From contig NZ_CP090836.1 in the NCBI RefSeq assembly GCF_021491915.1, forward strand, positions 124,001 through 188,000: a stretch of DNA of 64,000 nucleotides. Direction: 5' to 3'. Within the stretch, counting starts at the first letter, position 1. Each line of letters starts with the position of its first letter. The translations under genes were made by a program, and so were the position numbers. A model generated the notes under the pieces. The model was not told the DNA's origin, made no database searches, and saw nothing but the letters and a program-made list of their open reading frames with translations. Source of the DNA: Paracoccus everestensis (GTDB taxonomy: Bacteria > Pseudomonadota > Alphaproteobacteria > Rhodobacterales > Rhodobacteraceae). Shown here piece after piece: positions 45,575 through 53,981 of this stretch.

Positions 45575-45886
45575 ATGAACTTAGATCTCGACACGATGAC
45601 GCTTAAGGATCTGCGTGATCTTCGGGGAAAACTGGACCGCGCGATTAATTCTTATGAAGATCGGAAACGCCGCGAGGCATTGGCCGCCATCGAAGGAGCC
45701 GCGCGCGAGCATGGTTTCAATCTGGCCGAACTGACTGGCGCAAAGCCCCGCCGTTCCGGCACGGTTGCCCCGAAATACGCAAATCCCAACGATCCCACGA
45801 TGACCTGGACCGGGCGGGGACGCAAACCCCGTTGGGTTCAGGAGAACCTGGAAGGCGGCAAGCAGTTGGACGATCTGCTGATCTGA
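45575..45886 (+). CDS. hvrA: H-NS-like nucleoid protein (HvrA/Spb family)
   Basis: 103 aa from ATG 45575 (GTG 45560 possible). An N-terminal coiled-coil for oligomerisation (LDLDTMTLKDLRDLRGKLDRAINSYEDRKRREAL) is joined to the C-terminal DNA-binding core YANPNDPTMTWTGRGRKPRW, the H-NS family GRGRxPxW loop that binds the minor groove of AT-rich DNA. HvrA lies next to regA in Rhodobacter and adjusts expression of energy genes. The symbol is by position and family. Upstream gap is strongly AT-rich. A terminator follows at once. Confidence 0.88.
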   Translation: MNLDLDTMTLKDLRDLRGKLDRAINSYEDRKRREALAAIEGAAREHGFNLAELTGAKPRRSGTVAPKYANPNDPTMTWTGRGRKPRWVQENLEGGKQLDDLLI

Positions 45887-45899
45887 CAGTTGTTTTGAA

Positions 45900-45927
45900 A
45901 AAGGCCGCCCAGAATCGGGCGGCCTTT
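45900..45927. terminator. Bidirectional intrinsic terminator
   Basis: AAAGGCCGCCC (45900–45910) pairs perfectly with GGGCGGCCTTT (45917–45927) around a six-base loop. Flanking A and T runs serve both the hvrA-like gene on the plus strand and the HD-hydrolase gene on the minus strand, whose stop codon lies just beyond. Confidence 0.88.
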
Positions 45928-45928
45928 G

Positions 45929-46537
45929 TCAGGCCGGGCTGCCGGCTGTCTTCATCAGCACGCTGAAGCGGTCCAGGAAAGCCGCCCTTGCCTGGGCAGG
46001 GGGCCTTAATCGAATGTGCAATACGGACATAATCGCGTCACTTTGCAGCGGAAATAAACGCCGCGCCTCGGATTCGGTGAAACCGGCGATTTGAACGGCC
46101 TCCAACCGGGCAGAAATCCGGTCGGCTGCCTTTATTTTCTTCTTTATTGGTCCTGGTAAGACCGCAGGCAGGCCGAAGCGGCGATGGATGGCGGCGGCCA
46201 GCCGTTCGTCCATCCGGCCATATTCCGCACCAAGCGCGGCCTTGACCGGGGAAATCATGTCTCCGATTACATATTCGGGCGCATCGTGCAAAAGCGCGGC
46301 CAGCCGCCAGCAGGTTTCGATGTCTGGATTAAGCCGGGCCAGAATGTCTTCCACCAGCAGCGAATGTTCGGCGACCGAATAAGGCCAGTCGCCGATGGTC
46401 TGGCCGTTCCAGCGGGCCACGAAGGCCAGGCCATGCGCGATGTCGGTGATCTCGATGTCCAGGGGCGTCGGATCCAGCAGATCCAGACGCCGGCCCGACA
46501 GCATCCGCTGCCAGGCCCGGCGCGGTCGGGCGGCCAT
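45929..46537 (-). CDS. HD-domain hydrolase (YfbR-like)
   Basis: 202 aa. The metal-binding HD motif reads YSVAEHSLLVEDIL and LAALLHDAPEYVIGDMISPVK, with a further Asp in IKAADRISARLEAVQ. This spacing is that of the YfbR/5'-deoxynucleotidase-like group, which dephosphorylates deoxynucleoside monophosphates. The N-terminus LSGRRLDLLDPTPLDIEITDIAHGLAFVARWNG is typical of the alphaproteobacterial subgroup. Six bases downstream of secB on the same strand. Confidence 0.85.
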   Translation of the reverse strand: MAARPRRAWQRMLSGRRLDLLDPTPLDIEITDIAHGLAFVARWNGQTIGDWPYSVAEHSLLVEDILARLNPDIETCWRLAALLHDAPEYVIGDMISPVKAALGAEYGRMDERLAAAIHRRFGLPAVLPGPIKKKIKAADRISARLEAVQIAGFTESEARRLFPLQSDAIMSVLHIRLRPPAQARAAFLDRFSVLMKTAGSPA

Positions 46538-46543
46538 GGCCCG

Positions 46544-47059
46544 TCAGGACAGCCGCTGATCCGCAGGCGCGCCCGTTTGCTGGCTTTGCGCCCGGCGCGC
46601 CAGTTCCTGGCGATACAGCGCCACGAAATCGACCGGATCCATGTTGAAGGGCGGAAAGCCGCCGTCGCGCGTCACGTCCGAAATGATGCGCCGCACAAAG
46701 GGGAACAGCATCCGCGGACATTCGATCATCAGAAAGGGGTGCATCTGATCCTCGGGCACGCCCTCGATCAGGAAAACCCCGCCATAATCCAGTTCGGCCA
46801 GGAACAAGGTGGAGTTATCGCCCTTGTTGGTCGAGGTGATGCGAAATTTTGAAATCACCTCGTACTGGTTGTCGCCCGCGCGCTTGCGGGCATCCAGGCT
46901 GACCTGAACGGTGATCTCGGGCTGAACCTCGCCCTGGGGGGCGCCCTTGGTCGCCACCGCGTTTTCGAAGGACAGGTCGCGGATATATTGCGCCAGGATC
47001 TGCATTTTCACCTGGGGCGCTGCGGGCGCCGCGCCGTTGGGGGTGGTTTCGTCGGCCAT
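46544..47059 (-). CDS. secB: Protein-export chaperone SecB
   Basis: 171 aa. SecB landmarks are MQILAQYIRDLSFENAVATKG, VSLDARKRAGDNQYEVISKFRITSTN, LAELDYGGVFLIEGVPEDQMHPFLMIECPRMLFPFVRRIISDVTRDGGFPPFNMDPVDFVALY. The acidic EP/DQ and proline-rich segment that docks on SecA is intact. It keeps preproteins unfolded for Sec export. Terminal extensions (Ala-rich N-terminus, Gln-rich C-terminus) are normal for alphaproteobacteria. Confidence 0.96.
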   Translation of the reverse strand: MADETTPNGAAPAAPQVKMQILAQYIRDLSFENAVATKGAPQGEVQPEITVQVSLDARKRAGDNQYEVISKFRITSTNKGDNSTLFLAELDYGGVFLIEGVPEDQMHPFLMIECPRMLFPFVRRIISDVTRDGGFPPFNMDPVDFVALYRQELARRAQSQQTGAPADQRLS

Positions 47060-47117
47060 GGGTTTTCCTTGAAGGATGGGATCCTGATCCGCGTTCTATC
47101 AGGCGCGGGCCACGGCC

Positions 47118-47651
47118 TCAATGCCGCGTCCAGCCGGAATTACCGGGCCGCGACGGGCCATCGCCCGACAGATCCTCGGGCAAATCCAGGGGCGGGCGCG
47201 GGTTGCGGGCGGGGGGCGTGTCCTCGACCACGTAATCCGCGTCGATCACCCCGTCGGCATAAGGCGGGCGATGTGTTTCGCGCCGGGCCATGTGAACGGT
47301 CCCGGCACGCACCCGCCGGGTGGCGCGACGCATGATCAGATCACGCACCGGCGGGATCAAAAGCAGCAGCGCAACGAAATCGGTGAAGAAACCCGGAACG
47401 ATCAACAGCGCGCCTGCCAGGATCTGCATCATGCCATGGGCCAGGGGACGGGACGGATCGCGCATTTCGGCCAAGCTGCGCTGCGCCCGGATCCAGGCCT
47501 GGGTACCCTGGCTGCGGATCACCGCCACGCCCGCGACCGCCGCCAGCACCACCAGACCCAGCGTTGCCCAGACCCCGATCCAACCGCCCACCTGGATGAA
47601 CAGCGCGATCTCGACGATCGGCAGCAACGCGAACAGCCACAACATCCTCAT
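47118..47651 (-). CDS. fxsA: FxsA family membrane protein
   Basis: 177 aa from ATG 47651. Begins MRMLWLFALLPIVEIALFIQVGGWIGVWATLGLVVLAAVAGVAVIRSQG and continues GMMQILAGALLIVPGFFTDFVALLLLIPPVRDLI, the conserved FxsA core of three to four hydrophobic segments. The C-terminal tail is a polar proline-rich extension. In E. coli FxsA affects F-plasmid exclusion of phage T7; its role here is unknown. Divergent from the Tim44-like gene. Confidence 0.9.
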   Translation of the reverse strand: MRMLWLFALLPIVEIALFIQVGGWIGVWATLGLVVLAAVAGVAVIRSQGTQAWIRAQRSLAEMRDPSRPLAHGMMQILAGALLIVPGFFTDFVALLLLIPPVRDLIMRRATRRVRAGTVHMARRETHRPPYADGVIDADYVVEDTPPARNPRPPLDLPEDLSGDGPSRPGNSGWTRH

Positions 47652-47759
47652 GCGGATTCCCCCTTCCAGGTCCGGGGACAACTGGACTTGCCCCGGTCCG
47701 GTCCCTACATAATGACCCAGATCGCAGATACCAGCCAAGATGGATATGAGGCCAATCGT

Positions 47760-48416
47760 ATGAACAACCCGCTGTTGCAGTTGCTTGTCCTGGCCGGGAT
47801 CGCGATTTTTCTTATCCTGAGGCTGCGCAATGTCCTGGGCACGCGCGGCGGATACGAGCCGCCCCAGGTCGATGCGCCCGACGCGCCCCGCCCGCGCTTC
47901 GACGTGATCGAGGGCACGCCCGACGAAGCCGACCACGACATTCTGGACCATGCCGAGGCAGGCAGCCAGACGGCCCGTGCCCTGGCGGCGATGAAGACGG
48001 CCGAGCCGTCCTTTGGCGTGATGGATTTCCTCAACGGCGCAAAATCGGCCTATGAGATGATCCTGATGGCCTTTGAACGCGGCGATCTGTCCGATGTCAG
48101 GATGTTTCTGGCCGAACCCGTGGCGCAGGCCTTCCAGTCGGTCATCGACGCCCGCGCCGCCAATGGCCACACGGTGACGGCGCAATATATCGGCACCCGC
48201 GAAACCGCCCTGACGGGGGCGGAATACGATCCGGCCACCGGCATGGCCGAGGTTTCTGTGCGCTTCGTGGGCGAACTGATCGCCGCGACGCGCGATGCAG
48301 CGGGCAATGTCGTCGAGGGCGATCCCAAGGCCGCGCGCAAGCAGCGCGACACCTGGACCTTTGCCCGCCGCATGGGCCAGGACGACCCGAACTGGCAATT
48401 GGTCGCGACCGGCTGA
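47760..48416 (+). CDS. Tim44/TimA-like domain protein
   Basis: 218 aa from ATG 47760. One N-terminal membrane helix (LLQLLVLAGIAIFLILRLRNVLGTRGGYEP), then a Tim44-like domain (FLNGAKSAYEMILMAFERGDLSDVRMFLAEPVAQAFQSVIDAR and VSVRFVGELIAATRDAAGNVVEGDPKAARKQRDTWTFAR). Homologues are TimA-type proteins of alphaproteobacteria, related to the mitochondrial import factor Tim44. Overlaps the Smr gene by one base. The mltA gene often found between these two in relatives is absent here. Confidence 0.88.
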   Translation: MNNPLLQLLVLAGIAIFLILRLRNVLGTRGGYEPPQVDAPDAPRPRFDVIEGTPDEADHDILDHAEAGSQTARALAAMKTAEPSFGVMDFLNGAKSAYEMILMAFERGDLSDVRMFLAEPVAQAFQSVIDARAANGHTVTAQYIGTRETALTGAEYDPATGMAEVSVRFVGELIAATRDAAGNVVEGDPKAARKQRDTWTFARRMGQDDPNWQLVATG

Positions 48417-48997
48417 TGGCCAGGCGCCGGGGCCTGACCCCCGAGGACCGCGAACTGTGGTCGCGCGTCGCCCGCAGCGCCGCGCCGATGCATCCCGAGC
48501 GTCCCAAGCCCATCGACCCCGAACTGCGCCCGGTCCCCAAGCCCGTCATGCTGCGCGCGCCCTTGCCGGATTTCACCATCGGCCAGATGGCTGCGGCGCG
48601 GCCTGCGCCTTTGCCGCATTCCCCCAGTCCCGCGCAGCGCCTGACCCAGCAACCGCTGCGCATGGACCACAAAACCCACCGCCGCATGGCGCAGGGCAAG
48701 CTGGCGCCCGAGGCGCGGCTGGATCTGCACGGAATGACGCTGGCTGCTGCCCATCCCCAGTTGATCGGCTTTATCCTGTCCAGCCATGCCCAGGGGCGGC
48801 GGCTGGTCCTGGTAATCACCGGCAAGGGCCGGGGCGATCACGGCCCGCTGCCCGCCCGTCCCGGCGCCCTGCGCCACCAGGTTCCGCACTGGTTGCATAT
48901 GCAGCCCCTGGCCCCCGTCGTCCAGCAAGTCACGGCAGCCCATTACCGCCATGGGGGCGAGGGCGCCTATTACGTCTATCTGCGCCGCAGCCCCTAG
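48416..48997 (+). CDS. Smr-domain protein
   Basis: 193 aa. The Smr domain at the C-terminus reads LDLHGMTLAAAHPQLIGFILSSHAQGRRLVLVITGKGRG, ALRHQVPHWLHM and AHYRHGGEGAYYVYLRR. The LDLHG and TGKG motifs are those of MutS2-type Smr nucleases. The N-terminal half is a proline-rich, probably disordered extension. Nuclease action on branched DNA or RNA is suggested by the family, not shown. Confidence 0.9.
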   Translation: MARRRGLTPEDRELWSRVARSAAPMHPERPKPIDPELRPVPKPVMLRAPLPDFTIGQMAAARPAPLPHSPSPAQRLTQQPLRMDHKTHRRMAQGKLAPEARLDLHGMTLAAAHPQLIGFILSSHAQGRRLVLVITGKGRGDHGPLPARPGALRHQVPHWLHMQPLAPVVQQVTAAHYRHGGEGAYYVYLRRSP

Positions 48998-49029
48998 GAC
49001 GGGATTGCACCCCGCCATGTCCCCGAAGC

Positions 49030-50097
49030 CTAGAACGCCGGGGACAGCACAACCTGCACCGCCTGTTCGACCCGACTGACCGCCCCGCCGATCAGGCCGG
49101 GCGCCGCACCCCCCTGGTCGGGCAGGATCCGGTCCAGATCACGCATTCGCGTCAGGATCTGCTGCAGGGCCGGGGAATCAGCGACATTGAAATGGCCGTA
49201 TCCCGTGTCGAACGCCCCGGTATCCACCACGATCACATCCAGATCCGCCACCGGGCGGGCATCGGGGATATTGCCCAGCCGCAGCGGCTCGTCTGACAGC
49301 AGCGCCGACAATTGCAGCGCCCGGTCGCGGGGCGAGGTCATGATGACAAAGGGCCGGGGCAGCGGCCCGATGGCGCGGACCTGCGACCGGAACAGCCGCA
49401 GATCCAGGTCGGGCGACATCAGGACCACGCCGTCGATCCGGTCGATCAGGTCGCGCCGCCCGGACAGGGCCATCTGGCGCAAGCCTTCCATCAGCAACTG
49501 CCCGCCCATGGAATGAGCCATCAGCACGATCTTGCCCCGGCCCTGTGTCCGCGCCAGCAGGTCGATGGTCTGCACCAAGCCGTCGCGGGAATACAGCGCC
49601 GCGTCGCGGTCACCCGCATAGGCATAGGGCTTCATCCGCGAGGGCCAGGAAAAATGCGCATGGACCCCCGGCAGTTGCAGGTCATGGGCCAGTTGGGCGG
49701 TGCGATAGACCCCTTCGGCGAAGCTGTAGTTATAGCCGTGGACGAACAGGATGATGTCGCGGTCGTCCGGCGCACGGCGGGCCAGATCCTGTTCGATGGC
49801 GCGGCGAAAGGCATCGGCATTCGCAAGACGGCCACCGCCGCTGACCAGGAACTGCCGGTCAGGATTCCCGTCCGGACGGGAATAGGCCAGGTTTCCCGCC
49901 GCACGGTCCACGGGAACCGACACGTCGATGCGCGAATACCATGGCTGCGGCAGATGATCGCCCGACAGGCTGCGTTGCGAGGCGATCCAGACGGTTTCGA
50001 CGATGCCCGGCTGGTATCCATCGGGCGCCAGCATCAACGCGCCGCGCGGGGCGCAGCCGGACAGGATCAGGACAAGACAAAGAAAGATATGCCGCAA
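49030..50097 (-). CDS. Alpha/beta-hydrolase lipoprotein (DUF900 family)
   Basis: 355 aa. The N-terminus MRHIFLCLVLILSGCAPRG is a lipoprotein signal with lipobox LSGC, so the product is anchored in a membrane facing the periplasm. The hydrolase core has IILFVHGYNYSFAEGVYRTAQLAHDL, HFSWPSRMKPYAYAGDRDAALYSRDGL and the nucleophile elbow VLMAHSMGGQLLMEGLR (Ser in H-S-M-G-G), with VVLMSPDLDL following. The acid and His (YGHFNVADSP) are plausible triad partners. Substrate unknown. The next gene upstream is a small membrane protein. Confidence 0.88.
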   Translation of the reverse strand: MRHIFLCLVLILSGCAPRGALMLAPDGYQPGIVETVWIASQRSLSGDHLPQPWYSRIDVSVPVDRAAGNLAYSRPDGNPDRQFLVSGGGRLANADAFRRAIEQDLARRAPDDRDIILFVHGYNYSFAEGVYRTAQLAHDLQLPGVHAHFSWPSRMKPYAYAGDRDAALYSRDGLVQTIDLLARTQGRGKIVLMAHSMGGQLLMEGLRQMALSGRRDLIDRIDGVVLMSPDLDLRLFRSQVRAIGPLPRPFVIMTSPRDRALQLSALLSDEPLRLGNIPDARPVADLDVIVVDTGAFDTGYGHFNVADSPALQQILTRMRDLDRILPDQGGAAPGLIGGAVSRVEQAVQVVLSPAF

Positions 50098-50172
50098 GCG
50101 TCACCTTTACGGAAACGGTTGCGGCAACCTGCCCCAGAAATCCGGGCCGGACCAGATCCAATGGAGGATGGA

Positions 50173-50349
50173 TCAGCCGTAATTGGCCTTGGGTCCGGCG
50201 AAATACCAGATGATCAGTCCGACCACCGGCAGGATCGCGATCAGGGCGATCCACAGGATCTTGGTGCCCATGCTGGTATTCGTGTTGATGACAGAGGCAA
50301 TGGCCCAGACATCCAGCACGAAGATGATGATCCCGAAAACGTAACCCAT
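50173..50349 (-). CDS. Small membrane protein, PLDc_N-like
   Basis: 58 aa. Reading from ATG 50349 gives MGYVFGIIIFVLDVWAIASV, a short polar stretch with STSMGTK-like residues (NTNTSMGTK), then ILWIALIAILPVVGLIIWYF and a short AGPKANYG tail. Two transmembrane helices with a W-Y-F ending are typical of the PLDc_N/cardiolipin-synthase N-terminal family of small proteins. In-frame stop (TGA at 50173–50175) and conserved hydrophobicity support a real gene. Confidence 0.72.
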   Translation of the reverse strand: MGYVFGIIIFVLDVWAIASVINTNTSMGTKILWIALIAILPVVGLIIWYFAGPKANYG

Positions 50350-50403
50350 GATCAGTCCCCTGTGTTCTGCATCGCCAACCCGCAGCCGCGCGGGTCGGTT
50401 CCG

Positions 50404-51711
50404 TTACAGCACATAGCGCGACAAATCCGTGGACCGCGCCAGATCGCCCAAGTGGCGCTCGACATAGGCGGCATCCACCTCGACCGTCTCGCCGCCCTTG
50501 TCGGGGGCGCTGAAGGACAGTTCCTCGAACACCCGTTCGATCACGGTGTAAAGCCTGCGGGCGCCGATGTTTTCCACCGCCGCGTTCACCTCGGCCGCGA
50601 TGCGGGCAAGGGCCGCGATGCCGTCGTCGGCAAAGCCCACGGTCACGCCCTCGGTCGCCATCAGGGCGGTGTATTGGCGGGTCAGGGCGTTGTCGGTTTC
50701 GGTCAGGATGCGGATGAAGTCGTCTTCCGTCAAAGCCCGCAGCTCGACCCGAATCGGCAGGCGGCCCTGCAGTTCCGGCAACAGGTCGCTGGGCTTGGCC
50801 ACGTGAAAGGCGCCCGAGGCGATGAACAGGATATGGTCGGTTTTCACTGGTCCGTATTTGGTGGAAACCGTCGTGCCCTCGATCAAGGGCAGCAGGTCGC
50901 GCTGCACGCCCTCGCGGCTGACATCGCCGCCGCGCGCGTCCGACCGGGTGCAGACCTTGTCGATCTCGTCGATGAAGACGATGCCGTTCTGCTGCACGGC
51001 GTCCAAGGCGGCGGCCTTGACGGCGTCGTCTTCCAACAGCTTGTCGGCTTCCTCGGCGATCAGCAGGTCATAGCTTTCGGATACGGTCATCTTGCGCCGC
51101 ACCCGCCGCCCGCCAAAGGCCTTCATCAGCCCTGACAAATCCATCATGCCGCCTAGGGGCTGCCCCGGCTGGCCCGGAATTTCCATCGCACCCAGAGGAT
51201 TCGAGGTATCCTGGACCTCAAGCTCGATCACGGTGTCGTCCAGTTCACCGCGTTTCAGCTTGTCGCGGAACATCTGGCGGGTGCCGTCGCGGGCGTCCTT
51301 GCCGGCAAGCGCCTCGATCACGCGATCCTCGGCCGACTTGTGGGCGCGGGCCTTGACCGCCTCGCGCATCCGCTCGCGCGTGTCGATCATTGCGGCGTCG
51401 GTCAGGTCGCGGATGATCTGTTCCACGTCGCGGCCGACATAGCCCACCTCGGTGAACTTGGTTGCCTCGACCTTGATGAAGGGGGCGTTGGCCAGTTTCG
51501 CCAAACGGCGGCTGATCTCGGTCTTGCCGACGCCGGTCGGGCCGATCATCAGGATGTTCTTGGGATATACCTCGTCGCGCAGGTCGTCGCCCAGTTGCTT
51601 GCGGCGCCAGCGGTTGCGCAGCGCCACCGCAACGGCGCGCTTGGCGTCCTTCTGTCCGATGATGAAGCGGTCCAGTTCGGAAACGATCTCGCGCGGGGTC
51701 AGGTCGGTCAT
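50404..51711 (-). CDS. hslU: ATP-dependent protease ATPase subunit HslU
   Basis: 435 aa AAA+ ATPase. N-terminal [34 protein letters not shown], Walker [42 protein letters not shown], Walker [13 protein letters not shown], sensor segments [26 protein letters not shown], and the C-terminal [12 protein letters not shown] whose last residues dock into HslV. The I-domain is slightly divergent. Unfolds substrates for HslV. It reads on the minus strand like hslV, but two unrelated plus-strand genes lie between them. A heat-shock-type promoter lies just upstream. Confidence 0.97.
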   Translation of the reverse strand: MTDLTPREIVSELDRFIIGQKDAKRAVAVALRNRWRRKQLGDDLRDEVYPKNILMIGPTGVGKTEISRRLAKLANAPFIKVEATKFTEVGYVGRDVEQIIRDLTDAAMIDTRERMREAVKARAHKSAEDRVIEALAGKDARDGTRQMFRDKLKRGELDDTVIELEVQDTSNPLGAMEIPGQPGQPLGGMMDLSGLMKAFGGRRVRRKMTVSESYDLLIAEEADKLLEDDAVKAAALDAVQQNGIVFIDEIDKVCTRSDARGGDVSREGVQRDLLPLIEGTTVSTKYGPVKTDHILFIASGAFHVAKPSDLLPELQGRLPIRVELRALTEDDFIRILTETDNALTRQYTALMATEGVTVGFADDGIAALARIAAEVNAAVENIGARRLYTVIERVFEELSFSAPDKGGETVEVDAAYVERHLGDLARSTDLSRYVL

Positions 51712-51739
51712 GGGTCAGCCTTCTTGGTTTGATGGGCAG

Positions 51740-51766
51740 ATATAGGCTTGGACCCGCAATTTGAAG
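51740..51766 (-). promoter_or_regulatory. RpoH (sigma-32)-type promoter of hslU
   Basis: On the minus strand CTTC (51766–51763), then 16 bases, then CCTATAT (51746–51740). The -10 fits the CYTATNT consensus fully and the -35 fits CTTG in three of four bases. Transcription would start about 20 bases before the hslU ATG. This agrees with heat-shock control of HslUV. Confidence 0.5.
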
Positions 51767-51813
51767 GGATGTCGCCGACAGACTGTGCTTGATCGGCGGG
51801 TCCGCCCGTCGGC

Positions 51814-52413
51814 ATGATGGCGGTCATGACCCCGACGACCCCGCCAGCCTTGTCCTTCAGCCCCATCACAGCCACGGATCTTCCCCTGATCGCGCGCTGG
51901 ATGGACCAGCCGCATTGGCGGGAATGGTGGAGCGACGAGGTCGAAACCGAGCTTGGCTATATCCGCGACATGATCGAAGGGCGCGACAGCACGCGGGCCT
52001 TTCTGTTCTGCCTGGACGGCCAGCCCGCCGGTTACATCCAGGTCTGGCGGATCGCCGATGCGCGGGTCGAGCCCTGGTTGACCGAAGCTCCCTGGCTGAT
52101 GGCCCTGCCCGACGATTCGGTGGGCGTCGACTTGTCCATCGGCCCGCCGGACCTGCTGTCGCAGGGGATCGGATCCCGAGCTTTGGCCGAATTCGTCGCC
52201 ATGCTGCGGGCGGAAGGGCATGACAACATCGTCATCGACCCCGACATCTCGAACCAGCGGGCGATTCGAGCCTATCAGAAGGCCGGGTTTCGCAAGATTG
52301 CGGGCCTGGCAGGGCGGACAGGTGACGTTCTTCTGATGCGCCATGACGGACCCGGCGACGCAGCGCCCGGTGCGGAACAATCGGGCAGGCCCCACGTTGG
52401 CCCGGACATCTGA
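51814..52413 (+). CDS. GNAT acetyltransferase, AAC(6')-like
   Basis: 199 aa. The GNAT fold is shown by LSFSPITATDLPLIARWMDQPHWREWWSD, FLFCLDGQPAGYIQVWRI, VDLSIGPPDLLSQGIGSRALAEFVAMLRAEGHDNIVIDPDISNQRAIRAYQKAGFRKIA, where Q-G-I-G-S-R-A is the acetyl-CoA binding loop. The W-W near the N-terminus and the D-P-x-x-S-N-x-R-A-I-R-x-Y segment resemble aminoglycoside 6'-acetyltransferases and IucB-type enzymes. True drug resistance is not implied; a housekeeping substrate is equally possible. The C-terminal 20 residues are an unusual Gly/Pro/Asp-rich tail. Start at 51826 (second ATG) is possible. Confidence 0.85.
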   Translation: MMAVMTPTTPPALSFSPITATDLPLIARWMDQPHWREWWSDEVETELGYIRDMIEGRDSTRAFLFCLDGQPAGYIQVWRIADARVEPWLTEAPWLMALPDDSVGVDLSIGPPDLLSQGIGSRALAEFVAMLRAEGHDNIVIDPDISNQRAIRAYQKAGFRKIAGLAGRTGDVLLMRHDGPGDAAPGAEQSGRPHVGPDI

Positions 52414-52429
52414 TACCGGAGGATCCGAG

Positions 52430-52921
52430 ATGCCCACGCCCGAAGACCTGAAAGCCCGCCTTTGGAAAGCCCTGCGCTCTGACATGACCGTGATGCTGGG
52501 CCTTGTGGGCGGCGAACACGGCCATGCCCGGCCCATGACCTCGCAGATCGAGGAAGGGGATCACGGGCCGCTGTGGTTCTTTACCTCCAAGGACAATGCC
52601 CTGGTGGAAAAGCTGGCGGGCGGGTCGCAGGACAGCGCGGCGCAGTTCGTGTCCAAGGGGCACGATCTGTGGGCCTCGATCGAAGGCACGCTGACCGAAA
52701 ACACCGACCCGGCGGTCGTGGACCGGTTGTGGAACGCCCATGTCGCGGCCTGGTATGAACATGGCAAGGACGACCCCAAGCTGGCCTTGCTGCGATTCGA
52801 TCCGCAAAAGGCCGAAATCTGGCTTGATGCATCCAGCATCGTGGCCGGCGCCATGGTGGCCCTTGGCATCAGCGATCCCAAGGAAAGCTATAAGGACAAC
52901 GTGGCCACCGTCCGGCTGTAA
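52430..52921 (+). CDS. Pyridoxamine 5'-phosphate oxidase-fold general stress protein
   Basis: 163 aa from ATG 52430, which has a strong GGAGG ribosome site. Sequence MTVMLGLVGGEHGHARPMTSQIEE, LWFFTSKDNALVEKLAGG, ARFDPQKAEIWLDASS-like residues (LLRFDPQKAEIWLDAS) and FVSKGHDLWASIEGTL match the split-barrel flavin-binding family of general stress protein 26. Probably binds FMN; the reaction is unknown. Separated by 16 bases from the acetyltransferase gene, with which it may form an operon. A terminator follows. Confidence 0.88.
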   Translation: MPTPEDLKARLWKALRSDMTVMLGLVGGEHGHARPMTSQIEEGDHGPLWFFTSKDNALVEKLAGGSQDSAAQFVSKGHDLWASIEGTLTENTDPAVVDRLWNAHVAAWYEHGKDDPKLALLRFDPQKAEIWLDASSIVAGAMVALGISDPKESYKDNVATVRL

Positions 52922-52935
52922 CCCTTTTCCGCTGT

Positions 52936-52970
52936 CGCAACACCGGACCGGGCCTTGGCCCGGTGTTGCG
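52936..52970. terminator. Intrinsic terminator between stress-protein gene and hslV
   Basis: CGCAACACCGG (52936–52946) pairs perfectly with CCGGTGTTGCG (52960–52970). An alternative inner stem ACCGGGCC/GGCCCGGT also exists. It lies between converging genes and can serve both strands, although neither side has a long U-run. Confidence 0.6.
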
Positions 52971-52973
52971 CGT

Positions 52974-53531
52974 TCAGGCGCCGATAACCTCGACCGTCAG
53001 GTTGCCGTTGGTGTAGACGCAGATATCCGCCGCGATGGCCATGGCCCTGCGGGCCACGGTCTCGGCGTCGCCTTCGCCTTCCAGCAGCCCCCGCGCAGCG
53101 GCCAGGGCGAAGTTGCCGCCCGATCCGATCGCCGCCACGTCATGTTCGGGTTCCAGAACGTCGCCCGCCCCGGTCACGACATACAGTTCCCGCCCGTCGG
53201 TGACGATCAGCATGGCTTCCAGGTTGCGCAGGTACTTGTCCATGCGCCAGTCCTTTGCCAGATCGACGCAGGCGCGCTGCAACTGTCCGGGGGCGGCTTC
53301 CAGTTTCTTTTCCAGCCGTTCCAGCAGGGTAAAGGCATCCGCAGTCGATCCGGCAAAGCCCACCACCACGTCGCGCCCGCCCGGCGTCAGGCGCCGCACC
53401 TTGCGGGCCGTGCCCTTCATCACCGTCTGGCCGACGCTGACCTGGCCGTCGCCCGCAACCACCACGCGGCCGCCGCGCCGGACCGCCAGGATCGTGGTGC
53501 CGTGCCAGCCGGGAAATCTGTCATCCGCCAT
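52974..53531 (-). CDS. hslV: ATP-dependent protease peptidase subunit HslV
   Basis: 185 aa. The catalytic N-terminal Thr of the mature form is in [25 protein letters not shown] (Thr12 after removal of the propeptide). Further motifs are [48 protein letters not shown] and [19 protein letters not shown]. Proteasome-like double ring activated by HslU. Transcribed with trxA upstream on the same strand, behind a terminator-like hairpin. Confidence 0.97.
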   Translation of the reverse strand: MADDRFPGWHGTTILAVRRGGRVVVAGDGQVSVGQTVMKGTARKVRRLTPGGRDVVVGFAGSTADAFTLLERLEKKLEAAPGQLQRACVDLAKDWRMDKYLRNLEAMLIVTDGRELYVVTGAGDVLEPEHDVAAIGSGGNFALAAARGLLEGEGDAETVARRAMAIAADICVYTNGNLTVEVIGA

Positions 53532-53555
53532 AAGGGGTCTCCGTCGTTCTCAATG

Positions 53556-53587
53556 AAAAAGGGCGGCCGCCCGCTGGCCGCCGCCCC
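53556..53587 (-). terminator. Intrinsic terminator after trxA
   Basis: On the minus strand GGGCGGCGGCC and GGCGGCCGCCC form a stem with a short loop and one bulge, followed by CTTTTTC. It lies between the trxA stop and the hslV start. Confidence 0.6.
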
Positions 53588-53606
53588 ATGTGGCCCCGGG
53601 GGCCGG

Positions 53607-53927
53607 TCAGATGGATTCGTCGATCCAGGTCTTCAAGGCGGCCTTGGGCGCGGCGCCCATGCGGTTCGACACGACCTCGCCGCCCTTGAACAGGAACAAG
53701 GCCGGGATGCCGCGAACGCCAAGGGCCGCAGCCTGTTCGGGATTTTCGTCCACGTTGACCTTCACGATCTTCACGCGGCCCGCGTATTCGTTGGACAGTT
53801 CTTCCAGGGCCGGGCCGATCTGCTTGCAGGGGCCGCACCATTCCGCCCAGAAGTCCACCACGACCGGGGTGTCGGATTGGCGGACTTCGCTGTCGAACTG
53901 GGTGTCGTTGACGTGCACGGTGGCCAT
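53607..53927 (-). CDS. trxA: Thioredoxin
   Basis: 106 aa. Active site [18 protein letters not shown] (Cys31 and Cys34) in [13 protein letters not shown], then [30 protein letters not shown] with the conserved cis-proline, ending KTWIDESI. Cytoplasmic disulfide reductant. Located between addA and hslV, the usual order in Rhodobacteraceae. Confidence 0.97.
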   Translation of the reverse strand: MATVHVNDTQFDSEVRQSDTPVVVDFWAEWCGPCKQIGPALEELSNEYAGRVKIVKVNVDENPEQAAALGVRGIPALFLFKGGEVVSNRMGAAPKAALKTWIDESI

Positions 53928-53981
53928 GCTTTCGCTCCTTGATGGGGATGCCGGCGGGATGCGGCAAAGCTGATCTTACAG

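Noticed and set aside
50378..50395. ACCCGC-N6-GCGGGT hairpin after hslU
   Set aside because: Possible weak terminator but no U-run and arms of only six bases, so not listed as a feature.
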